64,000 bases of DNA from Saccharum officinarum (Eukaryota > Streptophyta > Magnoliopsida > Poales > Poaceae): positions 12,008,214 through 12,072,213 of the forward strand of contig CM036188.1 of NCBI GenBank assembly GCA_020631735.1, in the 5' to 3' direction. Under the pieces are notes generated by a model. It ran no database searches, was not told the origin of the DNA, and worked only from the letters and a program-made list of their open reading frames with translations. The translations under genes were made by a program, and so were the position numbers. This document shows positions 56,797 to 64,000 of this stretch, piece after piece. Position 1 is the first letter of the stretch; each line of letters starts with the position of its first letter.

Positions 56797-58133
56797 AGCC
56801 TGAGGTCGCTGTGAAGATGATCAACTCGTGGGTGAAGAAGGCCACGGACAACCTCATCGACTCCATCGTCTCCACCAGCGACATCAATGCCAACACCGAC
56901 CTCATGCTCGCCAACGCCGTCTACTTCAAGGGCGAGTGGCTGGAGCCGTTCAACCACTTCTTCACAGAGCGGGGTACGTTCCACCGGCTTGACGGAGACC
57001 TCGCCGAGGCGGAGTTCATGGTGAACGGCCTCATGACGAGCAGCATCAGGTGGCAGGACATCGCTTGCATGGACGGGTTCCAGGTCCTAAGGGCGTGTTT
57101 GGAGACGTGGCCCAGCAGCCCGGCTGCGCCCGTGGGCTGCAACTCTCATGTTTGGGGCCGCTGGGCCGCTCCTAAGCCAAGCCGCCATGATGCAAAAGGG
57201 GCGGCTCCGCCTGGCTGTAGGGAAACGAAGCTAGGGTTCGTTTTCTGGAGCTTGGCTGCGAGCGGTGCGCGGCGGGCGAATTCAGGGCGATTTCGCGTGA
57301 TGGCTGGTGGCTCTGGCGGGCTCATGTGTGAAGGGTGAAACCTTCGCGCGCCCTCCCCACCGGCGAAATTGGCCGCCTTTATAAGCGCCCGTTGCCCTCC
57401 GCTGCATCTCCTTCCTTCATCTCCTTCCCTCCACCCATGTGAGAGACCAGCGATGGTGGAGAGCTAGTGTCCGTCACGGCGGCTTCCATCCCTGGCGGGC
57501 TTCCTCTCCGTTCCCCCGCCTTGGATCTACTTCAAAGCGGTGCCACTCCATCGACCGCGGGTACTCCATGGAGGCCGCCGTCTTCTTCCATCTTCTTCTA
57601 TTGCTGCGGTGGCGCGGTTGGTGTTCCCCGGCCGGATCTGCTTTCTCTCCGTCCAGATCTACTTCCTCTTCCTTGCCGGTACTTCTTCTTCTCCTAGCTG
57701 CGCGCTCCTTTGCTCCGATGACCACCGAGGTGAAATCAACCCCCAATCCCCGCTCCCTCTTTGGTGGCAATGATGGTAGGGTTTGTTATCCTAGTTGCAG
57801 TTCACTATTCGTTCGTGTATTCTTAGTACAAGCTGCTGTTTCATGATGGAATAGGGTTTCATTTGTTATTGATTTGATGCTAGTTGTTACAATAGCTTGT
57901 TCTGTCTAATGATGCCCTATCTGTTTACTCTACATTTTGCACTGGATGCGTTTCATGGTTGTGATGGTTGCCTATATTTTTTCTTGTGATCGATGATGTT
58001 GTCCTAGGCACTTGGGAGGCATGTTTTTATATGCAGCCGTGCTAAATCTGCTTCTTTAATCATTGTACATTCATGTTGAAGCCAGGCAGGGTATGATGAT
58101 CTGAGTTCCTATTTCATTGTTATATGCATGTAG

Positions 58134-59464
58134 ATGGATCCCTCTGATAGCCGTGAGATGATGTGTAACCAAGCAGCAGCCATGGTTGTAGTCATGGTTT
58201 CCTTTGTCACCACTAGGCTTAAAAGGAAAAAGCCTAAACCTAAAACTGAACCTAACCCTCTACTATATGCACTTAGAAATGAAGCTGAGCAGCATAGGCA
58301 ATATACCCTAAATGCTATCTATAAATCCACTAATGGAGAGTGCCTTTCAATGCTTAGGATGACTAGAGCTTCATTTTTTGCTTTATGCAATCTTTTTAGA
58401 GAGAGGAGCCTTGTATGTGAAAGGGAAGGATGCACAATAGAGGAGCAGGTTGCAATGTTCCTTCATGTTGTTGACCACAACCAAAGGTTTAGAGTTGTCC
58501 ACTAGTCATTAGGTGGTTCATAGAGATAGTCCACAGGCACTACCATTAAGTCTTGTATGTTGTTGGTGAACTTAGGAATGAAATGATCAAGCCTCCTAGC
58601 ACTGCCATTCACCCAAAGGTACTTGGAAGCCATAAATAGAATCCATATTTCAAGGTAATTGTAAAGCACATGTTATGCATTTGGTAGATGTATATATTCA
58701 CATGTACTACCATCTCACTTGCATGGTTTTTAGGAATGCATTGGTGCCATTGATGGCACACATGTGTTGGCAAGGATGCCTAGACACATGCAAGCTACTT
58801 TCAAGGGTAGGAAACACAACCCTACACAGAATGTCATGGCTGATGTGGACTTTGACCTAAAATTCACTTGTGTCCTTGCTGGCTAGGAGGGCTCTGTCCA
58901 TGATGCACTTATCTTGGCTAATGCCATTGAGAGGGATGATGGGTTCATTGTCCCACCAAGTAACTGCACTACCTAGTAATTGCACTTATGTCCTTACTAT
59001 TGGCACACACACTCACAGTAGATGTCCAATTGTATGTAAATTCTACCTAGTAGATGCTGGGAATGCATGCTGCAGTGGCTTTCTACCCCCTACAGGGGGT
59101 CAGGTACCACTTGACTGAGTATGGGAATAAAAACCACCCAACCAATGCAAAGGAGCTTTTCAACCTAAGGCACTCATCCCTAAGGGTCATTATGGAGAGG
59201 ACTTTTGATGCTTTGAAGAACAGGTTTCGTATCCTAGACAACAAACCCTTCCACCCATACAAGACACAGGTCAAGCTGGTATTGGCCTGTTGTATTCTAC
59301 ACAATTGGATTCTAGGTTTTGGGATTGACCAAGTTGTGCCAACTGAGAAGGGTTTCACTGGCACCCAACCTGACCCACTTGACACCCTGCCTTTTAGTGA
59401 AAGCCAGTCTCAAGAGACCAATGCCATGGCTCTTAGGAGGGAGGCCATCTGCAATGCTATGTGA
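58134..59464 (+). pseudogene. PIF/Harbinger (ALP1-like) DDE transposase, decayed
   Basis: The opening segment (58134-58505) has MLRMTRASFFALCNLFRERS and EEQVAMFLHVVDHNQRFRVV. Allowing for frame changes it continues FIEIVHRHY, VLYVVGELRNEMIKPPS, GAIDGTHVLARMPRHMQ (first Asp), FTCVLAG.EGSVHDALILAN (second Asp), FYLVDAG, GVRYHLTEYGNKNHP and IMERTFDALKNRFRILDNKP (Glu), then CCILHNW. All three catalytic acids can be read. In-frame stops occur where Gln or Trp is expected (58503, near 58546, near 58630, near 58885), plus frameshifts near 58508 and 59095. An upstream coding exon near 57718 is possible. The enzyme would cut and paste the element. Confidence 0.8.
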
Positions 59465-59869
59465 GAAGGGAGGGGTACCTCTAGGATCTGATCATGCATT
59501 AACTATGTCCTTGAATACAGTTATATTACCCTGCTATGGAACTCCTGCTTGTGTAATGGTTGTGTAATAACATGTGGGACATGGCTGAGACCAAGATGTA
59601 TTTGTCTTAATTGTTTCATGTTGCCTCAATGTTCATGCTATGCTCAATTATGTCTCTTAACTGCTCAATTATGTCACTGTTACATGGTCTTTCACCATGA
59701 AACTCAGCCATACAGTGGTAGCAGCATAGATGAATTATGATGCTGCTGTTGTATGGCTGTGTCTTATGGCTAGAGCTTATGTTTATTTGTGACCATGACA
59801 TACATGCTTGTTTTTTGTTACTCTTGCTGATGTTAATATACTACTCTTTACTTGGCAACCAATATAGGA

Positions 59870-61012
59870 TGGCTTTTGAGTCCCTGTTAATGTGCTTAGT
59901 AGTCTAGGGGTTTTGTGGCTGCTGCTGGTGTAATGAATGCTTTGGTTGGGGGTGTTGCTGCTGGTTCTGCTCTAGTAGGTGCTAGTGTTGTTGCTGCAGC
60001 TGGTGCTGGTGCTGCTGCTGTTGCAGCTAGTGCTAGTGCTGCTATAGTAGCTGGTGCTGGTCCTGCCGTTATAGCAGCAGCTGATGGTGTTGGGGGTGCT
60101 AGGGACATGAGGTGGAACAACAACACCTCTGATTTTGTTCTTAGGAGGATGGCTTAGCTTGTTAGTAATGGTAGTAGGTCTGACAAGGTTTTCAAGGACA
60201 AAGATGTTAACTATGTGGCCAAAGCACTTAAAGTGTACAATGGGGAGGTAGTTAACCCAACTCAGGTGTACAACCATCTGAGGAAATAGAGGCAGAAGTG
60301 GGCTAGGATCTTTAAGCTAAAAGCCTTAATGGTGCCTTGTGGGATAGTGATGTCAATGCTATCATGCTTGAGGGGGAGCACTACCTAGCACACTGCAAGG
60401 TAGATCATGGTTTCCTTTCCTATTTCCACCACTGACCTATGACTTTGTACTAGTTGCCTAAAAATGTACCCCCTATTACAGGACCATCCTATGGATGCAG
60501 AATTTCTAAACTGCCCTATAAGGTTCTACACAGAGATGGAGTCCATCTTTGGCCATGGCATGGCCACTGGTAGGTTTGCACAAGGGTCGTGTGAAGCCCT
60601 AGGGGTGAACCAGGAAGATAGTGTTGCTGTTAAAGCTAGGGGTGCTCCCTTTCTCTAAGTCCCTGCTGCTAAGACCCAAATTGAGACTGGAAAAGGCAGT
60701 AAGGCCACAGAGCTGCTATCCTTAGTTGTTGGTGGAAAGAGGAAGAGAGGCAACTTTACTAAGGATGAGATGCTTATGTTGACAAACATGTCTGATGCTG
60801 TCAACAATGTTGCCAATGCTCTTAGGGGACTGGACCAGCCCATGTTGATGCTAACCTCTACCTAGCTGTGATGGAGATGCCTGGCTTCACTAAGGAGGCA
60901 CTAATAGTTGCCTACACCTACCTACTGTACAACAAGACCCAAGACAGGGGCTTTGTTGGTATGAGTGACAGCCACATGGACATTTGGCTTAGGAACTACC
61001 TAGCCTACATCT
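59870..61012 (+). pseudogene. PIF/Harbinger ORF1-type Myb/SANT-like DNA-binding protein, decayed
   Basis: An Ala/Gly-rich stretch (59930-60090) precedes DMRWNNNTSDFVLRRMA, then DKVFKDKDVNYVAKALKVYN, VVNPTQVYNHLRK and RQKWARIFKLKAL, the Myb/SANT-like (trihelix-like) domain of PIF/Harbinger accessory proteins. After a break and a probable intron (60400-60480) it continues HPMDAEFLNCPIRFYTEMES, GKGSKATELLSLVVGGKRKR, then after a frame change AVMEMPGFTKEALIVAYTYL and ending DIWLRNYLAY. Stops at about 60157, 60287 and 60657 and frame breaks make it non-functional. The partner protein normally helps the transposase bind DNA and enter the nucleus. Confidence 0.7.
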
Positions 61013-61860
61013 AGTTCCACTACCATGTTGGGCTGCATGGCCAATGAGGGGGTTGATTGTGAGATGTATAATTCCTCCACCTCCCACACCCACTCTCTCC
61101 TCTTTTGACTACAGTTGAGCACACTTTCCTATAGGTATTTTGTGCAGCTTACTTAGGTGATTCACACCTGTCCTTTTGCTTTCTAAACTGGGAGGGTGAC
61201 TAACTATACATGCTAGAGGGCACCATGGTAGGCATTTGAGGCCTGAACTGTTGGGCAGAATCTGTTGTTGTAAGGCACTATTTGTAGCCTCTGTTGGTTG
61301 CTTTATTTGAGACCAGTTGATGTTTATTCTCTTACTTCTGAACCGTTGGTTTTGTTTTTGTGCTTTGGTGGCAATTGTGGGATATTTAAATGGCCTATGA
61401 TATGAGGTGGCTGCCCTTTTTACTTGATTATTGTTCTTTCTCATGTATGTCATCAAACCCGTGTGAGACATCCATTCCCTAGCAACAGCCCCTTCTTTCT
61501 TGTGCTGATGGCAGTGAATGGATGTGCACAAGGGTTCCATGGCAGCCATGACCTTGGATTTGCACTTGTTTGGTTCTTCTAATTTGCACTTGCTATTCTA
61601 CTAGTTTTTTAGCTGTATGACAGCCACCAATGATAGAACCAATGAATTAGACCACCACATTCTAAAGTTGAGGGCAATGTTTTTTTATAATGCCTGTGAT
61701 GTCATAGTTATTGCTTTGAACCTGATGATGCTGGTCATCAGTGAGGGACTTGAGATCAACAATTTGTTTCCTCACAAATCGTAGATCTTCAAGTTCCGCA
61801 CTTATGGCAAGTATCATTCATTACATTTGACCGAGGCTAAACACTCTTTTCATTTCACAG
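61013..61860. other. Spacer in the PIF/Harbinger element
   Basis: No coding recognised. A splice-acceptor-like TTCATTTCACAG ends at 61860 just before the third ORF, so part of this may be intron. Confidence 0.35.
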
Positions 61861-61862
61861 AA

Positions 61863-62120
61863 ATGGATAGTTACTATGTGGTTTTTCACAGGAAGAATCT
61901 TGAGATTTACCTCACTTGGCAAGAGTGCAGTAAACAAGTCCTTGGGGTCAGAAATTCTATATACAAGAAGTATAGTACCTATGAGCAAACTCTTGTATCT
62001 TATCATGCAGCATTGAGAGATTTCAATGCACATGTGGCAGTAGCACCTCCCCTACCCCCTGATCTACCACAAGATGCTTTCCAAGGTATTCCACCAGCTG
62101 ATGGTAAGGCTAGTTATTAG
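61863..62120 (+). CDS. Small protein with an RNase H1 hybrid-binding (viroplasmin-like) domain
   Basis: 85-codon frame starting MDSYYVVFHRKNLEIYLTWQ and continuing ECSKQVLGVRNSIYKKY, the pattern of the hybrid-binding domain found at the N-terminus of RNase H1 and in caulimovirus protein VI-type domains (YYVVF.G...GIY..W.EC...V.G). The rest is Ala/Pro-rich. In RNase H1 this domain binds RNA/DNA hybrids. No RNase H catalytic domain follows. An acceptor-like CAG two bases upstream of the ATG suggests it may be a downstream exon of a larger gene. Unlike the two larger ORFs of the element it has no stop. Its role is unknown. Confidence 0.55.
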   Translation: MDSYYVVFHRKNLEIYLTWQECSKQVLGVRNSIYKKYSTYEQTLVSYHAALRDFNAHVAVAPPLPPDLPQDAFQGIPPADGKASY

Positions 62121-62580
62121 AAGATTGTGTTAATCGTCTCACTTGTTCTTTTGTTGTTTGGGATATGGATGGAGGTGAGCAAGTTTGGACAGCATTGCTG
62201 CCCCTCTTAAGAGCTAGTATTTGGTCTTTTGTTGAAGCTACCCCTCTTTTGCTGATGGTATTAGGCCGATGATGACAACCTTGACAAGTTAATTAGCTAG
62301 CTCCATGTGTTGTTTTTCCTAATCCATGACTGAAATCTGTTGATTTCCTTTGCAAACTTCAATTGGTGGTTCCTGTTCTCTATTCTTACTGTCATTTTTA
62401 GCTTCTAATCACTTGGAGCTAGCAGTGGTTGTATCTGATGTAGTAATGAGGTCTGAGGCCTATTAGTGACATACTTAATTTATCTTAACTGCTGTTATTG
62501 CATTGGAACTCAATTACATATTTAAATGAAGCTATGCTGCTTGCTGCGATGTATTTGCATTTTTCTTCCTTGCTTCTGGC
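62121..62580. other. Spacer in the PIF/Harbinger element
   Basis: Nothing recognised between the third ORF and the subterminal region. Confidence 0.35.
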
Positions 62581-63135
62581 CGGGCTGACACTTTTCCACG
62601 CCAAACACAATCTTGCTTTGGCAGTTGGTGGTAGTTGGGCTTTAGCCAGGCTCCCAACTATAAACCAAACAACATCTCTATTTGGGCCTGTTCGCAGTGG
62701 TACATGAAACTGAACAAGGAGGTTGCTCCCCTTGGGCCAGGCCTTGGCTGGCCTGGGATAGGACTCAAGGCCAGGCCGGCCACATCCACGCTATCAAACA
62801 CGCCCAACTCCCTTATGAGCCTGGCGCCGCACCAGCGCTGTGCGCGGAGTCCGGTGCAGGGGTGCTAGCTCGTGGTGGCCAGCTCAAGCGCCGCCACGGG
62901 CATGGCGACGCAAAGTCCAAGGACATGCTCTCCACGGAGGTCAACGAGGGCACGCAGTACTCCATGTTCATCTTCCTACCGGAGGTGCGCGACGGCCTCT
63001 CAACCATGGTGGCCAACTGGGCATAGTCACCGCGTGTCCGCGTCACCATCGTACCTGTACGACATCTTGAACGAGATGGAGAAGAAGCTCGTCAACAACA
63101 TCAAGCTGCCCAAGTTCGAGATTACCTTCAGCTGG

Positions 63136-63250
63136 AGTCAGGGATGGAGCTAGCGGTGGGGCAAGGGGGCTCGAGCGCCCCCCCACCCCGTGACGCTGAG
63201 CCCATAGAGCCCCTCCTGAGCCCCCGCAAGAAATTTCTGCCATGGCTGTA
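63136..63250 (+). mobile_element. Transposon terminus fragment truncating the serpin
   Basis: TCAGGGATGGAGCTAGCGG followed by a GGGGGCTCGAGCGCCCCCC block is the style of grass TIR-element ends with a C/G-rich subterminal. It coincides with the point where serpin homology stops. Confidence 0.35.
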
Positions 63251-63397
63251 ACGTAGCCGGGGCTGAGGTCACTGAATCGGTCTATCTGGATGTTGAAGAT
63301 GGCGTTCTATTCACGAAATGGACCAGTTAGGTAATATAAGCCTTTTCCTTGTGTTGCAACTGGTCTGATACGCTTTGTTTCGAACCAATAAGGCCCA

Positions 63398-63660
63398 GGC
63401 CCAGTTCACCAAGACCCGGTTTAGATGCAATTTTTTTTTGCAAAATGGGCACTGTAGCGTTTTCGTTGTTATTTGGTAAATATTGTCCAATCATGATCTA
63501 ATTAGGTTTAAAAGATTCGTCTCGTCCATTTCATCTAAACTATGTAATTTGTTTTATTTTTTATCTATATTTAATGCTTCATGCATGTGTCCAAAGATTC
63601 GATGTGACAGGGAATCTGAAAAATTTTGCAAATTTTTTTGGGAACTAAACAGGGCCCAAG
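63398..63660. mobile_element. MITE related to 47815-48062
   Basis: GGCCCAGTTCACCAAG at the left is matched inverted by TTTGGGAACTAAACAGGGCC at the right. It shares AAAAGATTCGTCTCG and TTTAATGCTTCATGCATG with the MITE in subtilase B. Confidence 0.6.
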
Positions 63661-64000
63661 TAGCGAGCGTGGCCTGTAGGGCGAAGCGCACGCAGGGGTG
63701 TGGGCAGCAGGGTGCTGCTTGCTGGGCACCTTGGCTTAAACGTCTGTGCACGCATACAGCACTCAGCACTCGGAATCGGTACTTGTCCACTCAAGCAATA
63801 ATCAAGGTATATTAATTAATGCAGTTCCTCTAATTAGCTCCGATTTCCTGTAAGAAACGAGAAGTTCGCAACTTGATCTGATTTATGATACAATAATAAA
63901 GATACTAGTTGCGTTCTTTGTAATTCAGAGGAACTGGTTATATACTTATATATCTACAATTCTACATTTAGAAGAAATTTGTCAAATGGGAATATTATAG
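63661..64000. other. Unassigned sequence at the window end
   Basis: No gene or element recognised. Confidence 0.35.

Larger units (their letters stand above)
51897..58551 (-). repeat. Inverted repeat arm 2 (partner 21418-28073)
   Basis: Reverse complement of arm 1 with scattered differences. The left end lies at the N gap, where arm 1 continues into the rest of the Copia element. The right end continues into the PIF/Harbinger element, where arm 1 is cut by the other gap. Confidence 0.95.
57091..62805 (+). mobile_element. PIF/Harbinger transposon, apparently complete, 5.7 kb
   Basis: Terminal inverted repeats: GGGCGTGTTTGGAGACGTGG at the left and GGGCGTGTTTGATAGCGTGG read inward from the right. 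TAA precedes the left end. The right flank reads (C)AAC, so the expected 3-bp duplication is imperfect. It carries a DDE transposase region, a Myb/SANT-like ORF region and a third small ORF, all on the plus strand. The first two are decayed. Confidence 0.8.
56797..63153 (+). pseudogene. Serpin gene, last exon split by a PIF/Harbinger element
   Basis: Part 1 (56797-57090) encodes KPEVAVKMINSWVKKATDN, DINANTDLMLANAVYFKGEW, GTFHRLDG and ACMDGFQVL. Part 2 (62806-63153) resumes with LPYEPG, then NEGTQYSMFIFLPEVRDGLS, and after a frame change SYLYDILNEMEKKLVNNIKL and PKFEITFSWS. This is continuous serpin fold sequence, including the shutter and breach areas. It ends at ...FSWSQGWS with a stop where another repeat begins, so the reactive-centre loop is missing. 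Serpins trap serine or cysteine proteases irreversibly. This one cannot work, with the 5.7-kb insertion, frame breaks and lost loop. The N-terminal exon was not found. Confidence 0.85.

Noticed and set aside
57439..57846. A 135-codon gene at the 5' end of the PIF/Harbinger element
   Set aside because: Its composition looks like 5' leader. A short alternative exon (from 57718) leading towards the transposase is more plausible but its splice phase did not fit cleanly, so neither was called.
51897..58551. A genuine biological inverted duplication or large hairpin
   Set aside because: The gap-anchored dovetail geometry and shared lesions fit contig overlap better. Kept only as the less likely alternative.
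61863..62120. An integrated caulimovirus, because of the viroplasmin-like domain
   Set aside because: No movement protein, coat protein or pararetroviral polymerase lies nearby, and the domain is also cellular (RNase H1). It sits inside PIF/Harbinger terminal repeats.

Overview
This is plant nuclear DNA, almost certainly from a grass and most likely a panicoid such as the sorghum/sugarcane/Miscanthus group. That placement is inference from several signs: Stowaway- and Tourist-like MITEs, a Sirevirus-type LTR, CACTA ends with the TTTAGTCCCGG subterminal repeat, GC-rich grass-style coding exons, and a CDKF-type kinase family known from rice. Two runs of exactly 100 N (21318-21417 and 51797-51896) show a scaffolded draft assembly built from at least three contigs. 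Most of the window is transposable-element sequence, often nested. I found few genes that look intact.

Layout. 1-11 kb: part of a very long LTR, then a 4.57-kb solo LTR sitting inside a MITE, further MITEs, a LINE tail and a MULE-like element with a 9-bp target duplication. 11.9-12.8 kb: a complete three-exon GPI-anchored lipid-transfer protein gene on the minus strand. 13-17 kb: two decayed copies of one PPR gene, separated by a TIR element that captured a cellulose-synthase-like D (CSLD) exon. The second PPR copy is also broken by organelle-derived DNA. 17-21.3 kb: repeats and a Copia LTR end. 21.4-30.8 kb: part of a PIF/Harbinger element, a serpin fragment, a truncated LINE-like insertion, and a subtilase gene broken by a 5.27-kb Copia element. 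30.9-34 kb: a CACTA-like repeat and an intact 362-codon CDK-like (probably pseudo-) kinase. 34-45 kb: solo LTRs, a Sirevirus-type LTR, a CACTA end with a Ulp1-like gene, and a full-length RTE-type LINE with an uninterrupted 1040-codon ORF. 46-49 kb: a second, broken kinase copy and a second, broken subtilase. 51.6 kb: a third subtilase piece (C-terminus) running into the gap. 51.9-64 kb: an inverted copy of 21.4-28.1 kb, which then continues through a whole PIF/Harbinger element lodged inside the serpin gene.

Main structural point. The 6.66-kb inverted repeat (21418-28073 versus 51897-58551) has dovetail geometry. Each arm ends at an N gap exactly where its partner carries on into unique sequence. 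The simplest reading is two overlapping contig ends (or two haplotypes of one locus) that were not merged and were placed in the wrong order and orientation, not a biological palindrome. Reverse-complementing the right-hand contig and joining it to the middle contig gives one continuous locus: serpin (split by PIF/Harbinger), LINE-like insertion, subtilase (split by Copia), CDK-like kinase.

The host genes point to an old cluster of subtilase and CDK-like kinase duplicates plus a serpin, now eroded by insertions, frameshifts and loss of catalytic residues. The likely intact coding units are the lipid-transfer protein gene, the kinase-like gene, the RTE LINE ORF, possibly the Ulp1-like CACTA gene, and a small hybrid-binding-domain ORF in the PIF/Harbinger element. 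I saw no rRNA, tRNA or CRISPR array.
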